Program-made: the position numbers and the translations under genes | Notes under the pieces: generated by a model | The model's database searches: none | What the model saw: the letters and a program-made list of their open reading frames with translations, nothing else | Told to the model about the DNA's origin: nothing | Shown here: in pieces, positions 42,167 through 51,748 of the stretch | How positions within the stretch are numbered: the stretch's first letter is position 1 | Layout of the letters: each line of letters begins with the position of its first letter | Assembly (NCBI RefSeq): GCF_001422665.1 | Contig: NZ_LMLU01000001.1 | Coordinates: 664,797-728,796 of the forward strand | Reading direction: 5' to 3' | From: Arthrobacter sp. Leaf234 | Lineage (GTDB): Bacteria; Actinomycetota; Actinomycetes; Actinomycetales; Micrococcaceae | DNA length: 64,000 bases

Positions 42167-43468
42167 ATGAACAAGCACAACATGAGGAAGCTGCTGACCG
42201 TCGGGGCGGTATCAGCTCTCGCCCTCGGCGGGCTATCGGCGTGTGGATCCGGCGATGGAGCAGCGGAAGACGGTGGCGATGTCACCATGACCTTCTGGCA
42301 CAACTCGACCACCGGCGCCGGCAAGGCGTACTGGGAGGAAACCGCCGCAGCATTCGAGGAGGCGAACCCGGGTGTCACGATCGAGATCCAGTCGATCCAG
42401 AACGAAGAGATGGACGGGAAGCTCCAGACGGCGCTGAACTCCGGCGATGCACCCGACATCTTCATGGCGCGCGGCGGCGGCAAGCTCGCAGATGTCGTCG
42501 CGGCCGGGCAGGCCATGGACATCACGGACTCCATCGACGACGCCACCAAAGCCGCTGTGCCCGAGAGCGTGCTGAACGCCTTCGCGGTCGACGGCAAGAT
42601 CTACGGCATGCCGACAGCCCTGCTGCCCGGTGGCATCTACTACAGCCAGGACCTCCTCACCGAAGCGGGCGTCGAAGGAACACCGACCACCATCGACGAG
42701 CTCGGTTCAGCCGTCGACGGTCTCAAGGGCGCGGGCATCGATCCCATCGCGGTCGGCGCGAAGGATGCCTGGCCTGCTGCTCACTGGTACTACTTCTTCG
42801 CCGTTCGAGCCTGCTCGCAGGACGCCATCAACACAGCCGCCGACACCATGGAGTTCGATGACCCGTGCTGGCTGGAGGCCGGTGACAACCTGCAGGCATT
42901 TGTCGACACGGAGCCGTTCAACAACGGATTCCTCACCACCTCGGCGCAGCAGGGCGCGGGCAGCTCTGCCGGACTCCTCGCCAACAAGAAGGCAGCCATG
43001 GAGCTCATGGGAGCGTGGAACCCCGGTGTCATCGCTTCGCTGACTCCTGACGAGAAGCCTCTGCCGGACCTGGGGTGGTTCCCGTTCCCGGAGGTCGACG
43101 GCGGCGACGGTGAGCCTGGCGCCATGATGGGCGGTGTCGACGGATTCACCTGCTCCGCGCAGGCACCCCAGGAAGAGTGCACCGCTTTCCTGAACTTCTT
43201 CATGCAGCAGGAGCAGCAGGAAGGCTACGCAGCGGCGTTCCAGACGATCCCCGCCAACCAGGACGCCCAGGCGGCTGTCACTGATCCGGCGCTCCAGTCG
43301 ATCCTCGAGGCGTACAACGAAGCACCGTACGTCACCGTGTGGCTCGACACCCTCTTCGGACAGAACGTCGGAAATGCGCTGAACACGGGCGCCGTCGACA
43401 TGTTCGCCGGTCAGGGCACCGCCGAGGACATCGTCTCCGGTATGAGCGACGCAGCGGCCAAGGGCTAG
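42167..43468 (+). CDS. bxlE: Xylo-oligosaccharide ABC transporter, binding lipoprotein
   Basis: 433 residues. Lipoprotein signal with LSAC lipobox (Cys at about 26), so membrane-anchored outside the cell. The mature part is a CUT1-type solute-binding protein (MTFWHNSTTGAGKAYWEETAAAFEEANPGVTIEIQSIQNEE, later GTPTTIDELGSAVDGLKGAGIDPIAVGAKDAWPAAHWYY). The best substrate guess, from the GH3/GH10 genes and operator, is xylobiose or other xylo-oligosaccharides. It is the first gene of the operon and two permeases follow. Confidence 0.88.
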   Translation: MNKHNMRKLLTVGAVSALALGGLSACGSGDGAAEDGGDVTMTFWHNSTTGAGKAYWEETAAAFEEANPGVTIEIQSIQNEEMDGKLQTALNSGDAPDIFMARGGGKLADVVAAGQAMDITDSIDDATKAAVPESVLNAFAVDGKIYGMPTALLPGGIYYSQDLLTEAGVEGTPTTIDELGSAVDGLKGAGIDPIAVGAKDAWPAAHWYYFFAVRACSQDAINTAADTMEFDDPCWLEAGDNLQAFVDTEPFNNGFLTTSAQQGAGSSAGLLANKKAAMELMGAWNPGVIASLTPDEKPLPDLGWFPFPEVDGGDGEPGAMMGGVDGFTCSAQAPQEECTAFLNFFMQQEQQEGYAAAFQTIPANQDAQAAVTDPALQSILEAYNEAPYVTVWLDTLFGQNVGNALNTGAVDMFAGQGTAEDIVSGMSDAAAKG

Positions 43469-43477
43469 CAGCGGATC

Positions 43478-44503
43478 ATGAGTGAACCTGCAGGGGGCGC
43501 TCCGTCGATGACGGACCAGCGACCGCCGCGGGACACGGTTGAGGCAGGGGATGGCGCTCATGCGGCGTCCCCTGCCGCACCGCGACCCAGGCGGCGTGCG
43601 GCGGATTGGCGCAAGCGCCTCGAGATCATCCTTCTGGCCGGGCCGGCGATCGTCGTCTTCGTCAGCTTCGTCATCTTCCCGGTCGTCCTCGCCGGCTACT
43701 ACGGTTTCTTCCGCTGGAAGGGCTTCGGGCCGGCCACCGACTTCGTCGGTTTCGAGAACTACCTGATCATTCTCCAGGACAGCGCGTTCCACGATGTGCT
43801 GCGCCATAACGGGTTCATCCTGGTACTCTCTTTGGTCATCCAGGGCCCCATTGCGATCGTCCTCGCGCTCTTGCTGAACCAGAAGATCCGCGGCCGCTCG
43901 ATCATCCGCGTACTCATCTTCGTCCCGTACATCATCTCCGAGGTCATCGTCGGCATCGGCTGGGGTCTCATGTTGCAGACGTCCGGTTCGGTCAACGGGG
44001 TGCTCGAGAGCATCGGGTTGGGTGCTTTCCAGAAGGACTGGCTCTCCGATCCGAGTATCGCCATCTGGTCACTGATGGTGATCATCTCGTGGAAGTACAT
44101 CGGCTTCGCGGTCATCCTCTTCCTCGCCGGATTGCAGAGCATCCCGGACGAGCTCTTCGAGGCAGCCGCGATCGACGGGGCCAGCTACTGGCAGATCCAG
44201 CGCACCATCACGCTGCCGCTCCTCGGGCCGACGCTGAGGATCTGGGCATTCCTGTCCATCATCGGCTCGCTCCAGTTGTTCGACCTGGTCTTCATCATCT
44301 GGGGCCAGTACGTCGCCTCCACTGCTGGGACCTCGACCATGGCCACCTACATGGTCGCCAACGGACGCACGTCCGGCAACTTCGGCTACGGCAGTGCTGT
44401 CGCCGTCGTCATGTTCCTGATCTCCCTCGTCATCGCACTGATCTACCAGCGGTTCGTCCTTTCACGCGACACTGCCGGTGCCCTCACAGAAGGAAAGAAG
44501 TGA
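43478..44503 (+). CDS. bxlF: Xylo-oligosaccharide ABC transporter permease 1
   Basis: 341 residues with a hydrophilic, Pro/Arg-rich N-terminus of about 45 residues and six membrane helices (LEIILLAGPAIVVFVSFVIFPVVLAGYYG ...). The cytoplasmic EAA loop that contacts the ATPase is EAAAIDGASYWQIQRTITLPLL. MalF/UgpA-type. It begins 10 bases after the binding-protein stop; its own stop overlaps the next start as TGATG. Confidence 0.9.
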   Translation: MSEPAGGAPSMTDQRPPRDTVEAGDGAHAASPAAPRPRRRAADWRKRLEIILLAGPAIVVFVSFVIFPVVLAGYYGFFRWKGFGPATDFVGFENYLIILQDSAFHDVLRHNGFILVLSLVIQGPIAIVLALLLNQKIRGRSIIRVLIFVPYIISEVIVGIGWGLMLQTSGSVNGVLESIGLGAFQKDWLSDPSIAIWSLMVIISWKYIGFAVILFLAGLQSIPDELFEAAAIDGASYWQIQRTITLPLLGPTLRIWAFLSIIGSLQLFDLVFIIWGQYVASTAGTSTMATYMVANGRTSGNFGYGSAVAVVMFLISLVIALIYQRFVLSRDTAGALTEGKK

Positions 44504-45375
44504 TGGCTGTTCTCGAAGCTCCACCACGCCTGCACAAGAAGCGTCCGCCGAGTGACCGCCAGGAGTGGGGGAGCCCGGCGACCTATTTCATCGCCTTCGT
44601 CTTCATCGCACTCTGTCTCGGACCTGTCGTCTACATCATCCTCGGTGGGTTCCGTGACAACTCGCAGATCACCAATTCGCCCGCCGGGTTCCCGGATCCG
44701 TGGAATTTCGACAACTATGCGGAGGTGCTCGCGAGCCGGACCTTCTGGCAGCAGGTCGGCAACTCGGCGATTGCCGGGCTCGCTACGACCATCGGTGTGG
44801 TGGTGCTCGGCCTGATGGCGAGCTTCGTCCTCGCGCGGTACAGGTTCGCCGGCCGCGGGGCCATGTACTCACTGTTCGCTGCCGGGCTCATGTTCCCGAT
44901 GACCGTGGCGATCACGCCGCTCTACATCCTCGTCAGGGAACTGGGCCTGATGAACAGCCTCGCCGGCGTGATACTCCCGCAGATCGCCTTCGGCTTGCCG
45001 GTGACGATCATCATCCTGGTGCCGTTCCTCAAGGCCATCCCCGATGAGATCGAAGAGGCGGCGTCGATCGACGGGACCAGCCGGCTGGGCTTCTTCTTCC
45101 GGATGGTCGTTCCCCTGTCGTTGCCGGGCGTGGTGACGACGGGCATCCTTGCGTTCGTAGCGAGCTGGAACAGCTATCTCCTGCCGCTGTTCATCCTCGG
45201 TGACCAGGCGACGTACACCCTGCCGCTCGGCGTCCAGGCGTTCGCGTCGCAGTATTCGGTGGACACGGCGAAGGTTCTCGCCTTCACCTCCCTGTCCATG
45301 ATTCCGGCACTCATATTCTTCACGCTGTTCGAGCGTCGCATCGTCGGCGGACTTACCGGCGCCGTCAAAGGTTAG
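44503..45375 (+). CDS. bxlG: Xylo-oligosaccharide ABC transporter permease 2
   Basis: 290 residues, six helices, MalG/UgpE-type. The EAA loop is EEAASIDGTSRLGFFFRMVVPLSLPG. GAAAGAAG lies ahead of the ATG at 44503; the longer frame to 44089 lies inside permease 1. No ATPase is encoded in this operon; in Actinobacteria such CUT1 systems generally share the MsiK ATPase encoded elsewhere. Confidence 0.9.
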   Translation: MAVLEAPPRLHKKRPPSDRQEWGSPATYFIAFVFIALCLGPVVYIILGGFRDNSQITNSPAGFPDPWNFDNYAEVLASRTFWQQVGNSAIAGLATTIGVVVLGLMASFVLARYRFAGRGAMYSLFAAGLMFPMTVAITPLYILVRELGLMNSLAGVILPQIAFGLPVTIIILVPFLKAIPDEIEEAASIDGTSRLGFFFRMVVPLSLPGVVTTGILAFVASWNSYLLPLFILGDQATYTLPLGVQAFASQYSVDTAKVLAFTSLSMIPALIFFTLFERRIVGGLTGAVKG

Positions 45376-45382
45376 GACCCCC

Positions 45383-47755
45383 TTGAGCACCACGACATCC
45401 ACGACGACCATGCCGGCATGGCACGACGTGACCGCATCTGCTTCCGACCGCGCCGAAGCACTCCTGACCGAGCTCACGCTCGAGGAGAAGATCGCCCAGT
45501 TGTTCGGCGTCTGGGTCGGAGCGTCCACCGAGGGCGGAGACGTTGCACCCCATCAGAACGACATGGACGACGTCATCGACCTCGATGCCCTCCTGCCGAA
45601 CGGGCTCGGCCAGTTGACTCGGCCATTCGGCTCGGCTCCGGTCGACCCGGCACTCGGAGCGCTGTCCCTCCTCCGCAGCCAGCGTCGGATCGCAGCATCC
45701 AACCGGTTCGGCATCCCGGCTGTCGCGCACGAAGAATGCCTCGCCGGCTTCGCCACCTGGGGGGCGACCGCCTATCCGGTGCCCCTCGCCTGGGGGGCCT
45801 CGTTCAACCCGGGGCTCATCGAGCGGATGTCGCGCCGCATCGGTTCCGACATGCGCTCGGTCGGCATCCACCAGGGCCTCGCCCCGGTGCTCGACGTCGT
45901 GCGGGATGCCCGTTGGGGTCGCGTGGAGGAGACGATCGGGGAGGACCCGTACCTCATCGGCACCATGGGAACGGCGTACGTCCGTGGCCTGGAGTCCGCA
46001 GGGATCGTCGCAACGCTCAAGCACTTCGTCGGATACTCGGCGTCGAAGGCCGGCCGCAACCTCGCGCCGGTGTCGGTCGGGCCGCGTGAACTCGCCGATG
46101 TCCTGCTCGTCCCGTTCGAGATGGTCATGAGGGAGGGCAAGCCGCGTTCGGTCATGCACTCCTATACCGACATGGACGGTGTGCCATCGGCGGCGGACGA
46201 GTCGCTGCTCACCGGAGTCCTGCGCGACGCCTGGGGTTTCGACGGCACGGTCGTGGCCGACTACTTCGGGATCGCCTTCCTGAAAATGCTGCACGGCGTC
46301 GCAGGGTCGTGGGGCGAGGCCGCCGCTCTCGCGCTCACTGCGGGCGTTGACGTCGAACTGCCGACCGTGAAGACCTTCGGCGCACCGCTGGCTGAAGCGG
46401 TCCGGTCGGGCGAGCTGCCCGAGTCGGTCGTCGATCGCGCGCTCCGGCGCGTGCTGCGCCAGAAGGTCGAACTGGGGCTGCTCGATCCGGACTGGGATGC
46501 GACCCCCGAAGCGTTGCGGGACGTCGACGTGGACGACGCGGAAGGCATCCGCGGCACCATCGACCTCGACAACGCCGGCAATCGGGAGATCGCCCGCGAG
46601 ATCGCCGAGCAATCCATCGTGCTGGTGAGCAATGACGGGACCCTTCCGCTCGCCGCTCCCCGCCGGATCGCCGTCGTCGGGCCGACGACCGACGACCCCT
46701 TCGCCGTGCTCGGCTGCTACTCGTTCCCCGCGCATGTCGGCGTGCAGCATCCCGACACGCCCCTCGGCATCGAACTGCCGACACTGTTGGCCAGCCTCCG
46801 CATCGAGTTTCCCGACGCTGACATCGAGTACGTGCCAGGCACGACGATCGACGGAGGAGAGACCGCCGGGATCGCAGCAGCCGTGGAGGCTGCAACGCGG
46901 GCCGACGTCGTCGTCGTCGCCCTCGGTGACCGGGCCGGGCTTTTCGGCCGCGGTACGAGCGGTGAGGGGTGCGATGTCGAGTCGCTCCGTCTCCCCGGAG
47001 CCCAGCAGGACCTTCTCGACGCCGTGCTGGCGACATCGACTCCTGCAGTCGTCACGCTGCTCGCCGGACGACCGTACGCGCTCGGATCCGCTGTCACGGG
47101 CGCCGGTGCGATCGTGCAGGCGTTCTTCGCAGGAGAAGAAGGAACCGGAGCACTCGCCGGCATCCTCTCCGGCCGGGTCAATCCGAGCGGACGCCTGCCC
47201 GTCAGCATCCCGGCCTCGGAGGGAACGCAACCGTCCACCTATCTGGCCGCTCCCCTTGCGCGCTCCAACGACGTGTCCAGCATCGACCCGACCGCAGCCT
47301 TCGCGTTCGGGCACGGGATGGGCTACACGACCTTCGACTGGAGTGCCGGCCAGCACGGACCGAACACGGTCGGAGTCGACGGCACGGCGACCCTCGGCCT
47401 CCGTCTCAGCAATACCGGGGACCGCTCCGGGACGGAGACAGTCCAGGTCTACGTCCACGACCCGGTCGCGTCAGTGGTGCGCCCGGTGCAGCGTCTCGTC
47501 GGATTCCAGCGCGTCGACCTGGACCCGGGCGAATCCGTCGAACTCTCGGTACACGTCCCCGCAGATGTCACCAGCTTCACCGGCAGGAACGGCCAGCGGG
47601 TCGTCGAACCGGGGGAGATCGTCCTTGCTCTCGGGGCATCGAGCACCGATCTGCGGATCACGCACTCGGTGCAGCTCGCCGGTGAAGCCCGCGTCGTCGG
47701 CTTCGACCGGGCCTTCCACCCGAGCTTCACCGAGATTGCACGCAGCGCCTCATGA
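45383..47755 (+). CDS. bxlA: Glycoside hydrolase family 3 beta-xylosidase
   Basis: 790 residues without a signal peptide, hence intracellular. The TIM-barrel domain holds GRVEETIGEDPYLIG and TLKHFVGYSASKAGRN, and the nucleophile Asp293 in GTVVADYFGIAFLK. The alpha/beta sandwich (VVALGDRAGLFGRGTSGEGCD) and a fibronectin-III-like C-terminus (TGDRSGTETVQVYVHDP) follow. It would release xylose from imported xylo-oligosaccharides. The start is TTG at 45383 with TTAGGA ahead; an ATG at 45410 is the alternative. The stop overlaps the next ATG as ATGA. Confidence 0.9.
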   Translation: MSTTTSTTTMPAWHDVTASASDRAEALLTELTLEEKIAQLFGVWVGASTEGGDVAPHQNDMDDVIDLDALLPNGLGQLTRPFGSAPVDPALGALSLLRSQRRIAASNRFGIPAVAHEECLAGFATWGATAYPVPLAWGASFNPGLIERMSRRIGSDMRSVGIHQGLAPVLDVVRDARWGRVEETIGEDPYLIGTMGTAYVRGLESAGIVATLKHFVGYSASKAGRNLAPVSVGPRELADVLLVPFEMVMREGKPRSVMHSYTDMDGVPSAADESLLTGVLRDAWGFDGTVVADYFGIAFLKMLHGVAGSWGEAAALALTAGVDVELPTVKTFGAPLAEAVRSGELPESVVDRALRRVLRQKVELGLLDPDWDATPEALRDVDVDDAEGIRGTIDLDNAGNREIAREIAEQSIVLVSNDGTLPLAAPRRIAVVGPTTDDPFAVLGCYSFPAHVGVQHPDTPLGIELPTLLASLRIEFPDADIEYVPGTTIDGGETAGIAAAVEAATRADVVVVALGDRAGLFGRGTSGEGCDVESLRLPGAQQDLLDAVLATSTPAVVTLLAGRPYALGSAVTGAGAIVQAFFAGEEGTGALAGILSGRVNPSGRLPVSIPASEGTQPSTYLAAPLARSNDVSSIDPTAAFAFGHGMGYTTFDWSAGQHGPNTVGVDGTATLGLRLSNTGDRSGTETVQVYVHDPVASVVRPVQRLVGFQRVDLDPGESVELSVHVPADVTSFTGRNGQRVVEPGEIVLALGASSTDLRITHSVQLAGEARVVGFDRAFHPSFTEIARSAS

Positions 47756-49008
47756 GTGTCGATCACCGCCGGGGAACCATGCAGATCAGGGTGCTGGACG
47801 CCGTCGGCGACCCTGTGCGCAACGCACATGTCACCGTGGAACAGCAGAGTCACGAGTTCGCCTTCGGCAACATCGGTTTCGACTTCATCCCGCTGGCCAA
47901 TGGTGAGACCGCGCAGGACACCGCGGCGGAGCCCGTTCCCGGCGGGGCGCAGCTCGACGGCCTGCCGGAGCTCGGGACGATGTGGCTGGACCTCTTCAAC
48001 ACGGCGACCCTTCCGTTCTACTGGCGGGGATTCGAGCCGACCCGCGGCAGGCCCGACACTCAAAGACTGCTGCGGGCCGCCTCGTGGTTCGCTGGGCACG
48101 GCGTGACGGTGAAGGGGCACCCGCTGACCTGGCACACACTCGCGCCCGAGTGGCTCACCGGTCTACCGGTCGCGGAGATCGAGCGGTTGCAACGCGAGAG
48201 GATCCGACGCGAGGTCACCAACTTCTCAGGGGTGATCGACACGTGGGACGCCATCAACGAGGTCGTGATCATGCCCGTCTTCACCGCAGAGGACAACGGC
48301 ATCACCCGGCTCGCGCAGAGCATCGGCCGCGTGCCCATGATTCAGCTCGCGTTCGAGGAAGCTCGCGCCGCCAACCCGTCGGCAACTCTCGTCCTGAATG
48401 ACTTCGACCTGTCGACGGACTACGAAGCCCTGATCGAGGGCGTGCTCGAAGCAGGGATCGCCGTAGACGCGATCGGCCTGCAGACGCACATGCATCAGGG
48501 GTACTGGGGAGAAGAGACCATGCTCGCGATGGTCGACCGGTTCGCCCGCTTCGGGCTGCCCCTCCATCTGACGGAGACCACGTTGCTGTCGGGGGACCTC
48601 ATGCCACCGGAGATCGTCGACCTCAACGACTATCAGATCCCCTCCTGGCCATCGACACCCGATGGAGAGGCCAGGCAAGCCGATGAGATCGTCCGCCACT
48701 ATCGTTCGCTCGTGGGTCACCCAGCGGTGCACGCCATCACGTACTGGGGGTTCACCGACGACGGAGCATGGCTCGGCGCACCGGGCGGAATGGTCCGGGC
48801 CGACGGCACGCCGAAACCCTCGTTCCATGCACTGCGGTCGCTGATCAAGGACGAATGGTGGCTGCCTCGAACATCGATGCGCACGAATCATGACGGACAG
48901 GTGTCGATCGCAGGGTTCTTCGGTGATTACGTGATCACGCGCGACGGGCGGAGCGCCCCCGTCTCGCTCTCCCGGGGGCGTGAGACGGACGCGATCCGAT
49001 TGTGCTGA
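47752..49008 (+). CDS. Glycoside hydrolase family 10 endo-xylanase, intracellular type
   Basis: 418 residues. A short N-terminal beta segment (IRVLDAVGDPVRNAHVTVEQQSHEFAFGN) leads into the GH10 barrel. The acid/base is Glu170 in DTWDAINE and the nucleophile is Glu275 in LHLTET; WHTLAPEWL and ITYWGFTDDGAWLG are further subsite motifs. There is no signal peptide or carbohydrate-binding module, so it should work in the cytoplasm on imported oligosaccharides, unlike most secreted xylanases. Translation is coupled to the GH3 gene. Confidence 0.9.
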   Translation: MSVDHRRGTMQIRVLDAVGDPVRNAHVTVEQQSHEFAFGNIGFDFIPLANGETAQDTAAEPVPGGAQLDGLPELGTMWLDLFNTATLPFYWRGFEPTRGRPDTQRLLRAASWFAGHGVTVKGHPLTWHTLAPEWLTGLPVAEIERLQRERIRREVTNFSGVIDTWDAINEVVIMPVFTAEDNGITRLAQSIGRVPMIQLAFEEARAANPSATLVLNDFDLSTDYEALIEGVLEAGIAVDAIGLQTHMHQGYWGEETMLAMVDRFARFGLPLHLTETTLLSGDLMPPEIVDLNDYQIPSWPSTPDGEARQADEIVRHYRSLVGHPAVHAITYWGFTDDGAWLGAPGGMVRADGTPKPSFHALRSLIKDEWWLPRTSMRTNHDGQVSIAGFFGDYVITRDGRSAPVSLSRGRETDAIRLC

Positions 49009-49320
49009 CTCCGATCGTCGCGCCAACCGGACCGCAACCACCTGCACCCGGCAACTCGTCACACGGCCCGGAACGCGGCCGACCTCGTCATTCCTCGGAC
49101 CGGTGGTGGGTCCGGGCGATCCTCACACCGCCCCTACGTCCTGCGAGGTGTTGTGCATGAAGGCGATGACGGCGATGGAGGAACGCCTCGCTCAGGATGA
49201 GCGATGCCGAGCAGTTCCTTGCTCCACACCAGGGCCAAGGCCCCGGGCATGGCGCCGCTCGGGGGGCCCGGGCTCTGAGGGAAGAGTTTCCTCAGACGTA
49301 ATGATGGACAGGATCATGTT
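49009..49320. other. 312-bp gap between GH10 and GH51 genes
   Basis: No supported gene; frames crossing it lack ribosome-binding sites and family similarity. The only clear structure is an inverted repeat at 49275-49295 (CTGAGGgAA and TTtCCTCAG arms, one mismatch, 3-base centre), 25 bp before the GH51 start, which may be an operator. The distance suggests that GH51 has its own promoter. Confidence 0.5.
49275..49295. promoter_or_regulatory. Inverted repeat ahead of the GH51 gene
   Basis: Nine-base arms with one mismatch around GAG; the core GGAA-GAG-TTTCC is LacI-operator-like but differs from the CGAAACTTTCG site of the upstream operon. It overlaps where a promoter would be expected. Confidence 0.4.
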
Positions 49321-50826
49321 GTGACCGATGCCCGTATCAGTATTGAACGTTCAGCGATCGTTGCACCCCTGAACCGCAGGATCTTCGGGTCGTTCGTCGA
49401 GCACCTCGGCCGGTGTGTGTACGGCGGGATTCACGAGCCTGATCATCCCACCGCCAATGAGGACGGGTTCCGGCTCGACGTGGTCGAGCTCGTCAAGGAG
49501 CTCGGATCGACCACCATCCGATACCCGGGTGGCAACTTCGTGTCGGGTTATCGCTGGGAAGACGGTGTGGGACCACGCGATCAACGCCCGGTACGCCGCG
49601 ACCTTGCCTGGCATGCTCTGGAGTCGAACCACGTAGGAATCGACGAGTTCGCTCGCTGGTGCAAACTCACCGGCTCGGAGTTGATGATGGCGGTGAATCT
49701 CGGGACTCGTGGGATCGACAGTGCCCTTGACCTCCTGGAGTACGCCAACCATCCAGCAGGAACGGCACTGAGCGACCAACGCATCGCCAACGGCGCTGTG
49801 GAGCCCTACGACATACGCATGTGGTGTCTGGGAAACGAGATGGACGGACCGTGGCAGACCGGATACATGAGCGCCGACGCTTACGGCCAGATCGCTGCCC
49901 GGACCGCACAGGCCATGAAAGCGGCGGACAAGACCCTGGAACTCGTGGCCTGTGGATCCTCCGGGTCCTCGATGCAAACCTTTGGCGACTGGGAGCGCAT
50001 CGTGCTCGAACACGCCTATGAACATGTGGACTACATCTCCTGTCACGCGTACTACCAGGAGCGCGGTGGTGACCTCGATTCCTACCTCGCCTCGTCCTTG
50101 GACATGGAGTACTTCATCCGAGCCGTCGTCGCCGCCGCTGACCACGTCAAACACAAGGTGCGCAGCGACAAGACCATCAACCTGTCCTTCGACGAGTGGA
50201 ATATCTGGTACCTCGACGAGCATCAAGCGTCCGGACAGGTCGATGACCAGTGGACCTATGCGCCCCGCCAGCTCGAGGACGTGTACTCCGTCGCTGACGC
50301 CGTCGTGCTCGGCAACCTCCTGATCACCCTGCTCAAGAACCACGACAGAGTCACCTCTGCATCGCTGGCACAACTCGTCAACGTCATCGCGCCGATCAGG
50401 ACCGAGCCAGGTGGTGCTGCATGGCGTCAGAGTACGTTCTTCCCTTTCTCGGTCACGGCACGCCTGGCCCGAGGCCAGATCCTTCGCCCGATCATCGAGG
50501 TGGCCACCTACGAGACTTCCGTCTACGGCCCTGCCCCTCTCGTCGACGCCGTTGCAACAATCGATGGGGAGGCCGGCTCGTCTGCAGTGTTCCTCGTGAA
50601 CCGCAGTCGAACCGAATCGATCGACGTCTCGATCGACGTCTCCGATCTGGGAGCCACCACGATCACCGAGGCACTCACCCTGCACGATGACGACGTCTAC
50701 GCGAAGAACACGTTCGAGGACCAGAACCGGGTCGGCCTCACACCACTCGGGAGCGTCGCTCTCAGCGAAGGGACGCTCACCCTGATCCTTCCGCCTGTGT
50801 CCTGGTCAGCCATCAGCCTCAGGTAG
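49321..50826 (+). CDS. abfA: Glycoside hydrolase family 51 alpha-L-arabinofuranosidase
   Basis: 501 residues, no signal peptide, so cytoplasmic. The acid/base is Glu173 in WCLGNEMDGPWQ and the nucleophile is Glu292 in SFDEWNIWY; RIFGSFVEHLGRCVYGGI and TIRYPGGNFVSGYRWEDGVGP are GH51 landmarks. It removes arabinofuranosyl side groups from arabinoxylan oligosaccharides, complementing the GH3 and GH10 enzymes upstream. Start is GTG at 49321 with AGGAT nearby; it is slightly AT-richer than the flanking core genes. Confidence 0.92.
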   Translation: MTDARISIERSAIVAPLNRRIFGSFVEHLGRCVYGGIHEPDHPTANEDGFRLDVVELVKELGSTTIRYPGGNFVSGYRWEDGVGPRDQRPVRRDLAWHALESNHVGIDEFARWCKLTGSELMMAVNLGTRGIDSALDLLEYANHPAGTALSDQRIANGAVEPYDIRMWCLGNEMDGPWQTGYMSADAYGQIAARTAQAMKAADKTLELVACGSSGSSMQTFGDWERIVLEHAYEHVDYISCHAYYQERGGDLDSYLASSLDMEYFIRAVVAAADHVKHKVRSDKTINLSFDEWNIWYLDEHQASGQVDDQWTYAPRQLEDVYSVADAVVLGNLLITLLKNHDRVTSASLAQLVNVIAPIRTEPGGAAWRQSTFFPFSVTARLARGQILRPIIEVATYETSVYGPAPLVDAVATIDGEAGSSAVFLVNRSRTESIDVSIDVSDLGATTITEALTLHDDDVYAKNTFEDQNRVGLTPLGSVALSEGTLTLILPPVSWSAISLR

Positions 50827-50998
50827 CTCTCCGGTCCTGGCGCTCACCACGTCAGGGATGCCGTGTGACAAAGGCCTGAGTCCCGGATTCGAGGCTGGAT
50901 GCACCGGCACACATATTCGTACGAAGGATCTACCCCTCATGACTCACGTCAGTGCCGACCGACCCGCGCAAGGGTATCTGCCCCGAGAGGAGGCCTGC

Positions 50999-51748
50999 AT
51001 GGTCACCACCGTCACGATACGACTCGACGATGAACTGCGAGATCGAATTGCAGAAGCAGCGCGGCTGCACGATGTGACGCTCAGTCGTTACATTCGGGAC
51101 CGACTCGCCGAGAATATGCAGTTCGAAGTACGAGAGGGCGCAGTGCGTGAGGGGTCGGACCTGGACGTCGACAACCCTGATCTATCACCCTTCGAGCGCA
51201 GGATGCTCGTTCAGGCGCACCGGTTGATTCTGGCAGCGAAGGGAGACCTCGGAGAGGCCTACTACAACAAGGACGATGAGGTCCAAGCGATCCAGATTCT
51301 GGAGAGCGGATTCGTCGGGGACTATCCGGCGGAGTTCGCCGGGATAGTCACTCCGATGTCTCACCCGGAATGTGAGCTCGTCTGGGACATCTTCGACATG
51401 TTCCGGGTCATCGGAGCCAGTGCCAGAGCCCTCGACGGGGGGTGGCAGCACCTCGGGGTGGACGAGCGCTACGGCACGTTCCGTGGTTTCGACGGAAACC
51501 ATCCACTCGAGAGTCGCATGCTCGGCTACGCCAGATACCTCGTGAAGCACGACCGATGGACCGAACAAGCTGCTGTGGTCCTGGCGGAGGGCGGCGTCTC
51601 GCCTACCGAGATGCTGCCGACCTACAGATCCATGCTGCGGGCCTTCAAACCTCTCTGGAGCCAGGTAGTGAGAGACGGCACGCGCTGGCACTTGTCAGAA
51701 GAGCAGATCAGGCAGGTCCTGGAGACCGTACCGGATGAGCGGGGTTGA
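50999..51748 (+). CDS. YfbU family protein with ribbon-helix-helix N-terminus
   Basis: 249 residues. The first 45 residues are a CopG-like ribbon-helix-helix (TTVTIRLDDELRDRIAEAARLHDVTLSRYIRDRLAE). From about 65 onward is a YfbU domain (LSPFERRMLVQAHRLILAA ... VDERYGTFRGFDGNHPLESRMLGYARYLVKHDRWT ... MLPTYRSMLRAFKPLW). YfbU has no agreed function. The fusion suggests a DNA-binding regulator or antitoxin-like protein. GAGAGGAGG stands five bases before the ATG at 50999; a longer frame to 50858 has no such site. Confidence 0.85.
   Translation: MVTTVTIRLDDELRDRIAEAARLHDVTLSRYIRDRLAENMQFEVREGAVREGSDLDVDNPDLSPFERRMLVQAHRLILAAKGDLGEAYYNKDDEVQAIQILESGFVGDYPAEFAGIVTPMSHPECELVWDIFDMFRVIGASARALDGGWQHLGVDERYGTFRGFDGNHPLESRMLGYARYLVKHDRWTEQAAVVLAEGGVSPTEMLPTYRSMLRAFKPLWSQVVRDGTRWHLSEEQIRQVLETVPDERG

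Noticed and set aside
45365-47458. 697-codon minus-strand frame opposite the GH3 gene
   Set aside because: A shadow of the GH3 codon pattern; no ribosome-binding site and no recognisable domain.
48980-49324. 114-codon plus-strand frame between GH10 and GH51
   Set aside because: It begins within the GH10 gene, lacks a ribosome-binding site and translates to a compositionally biased sequence.
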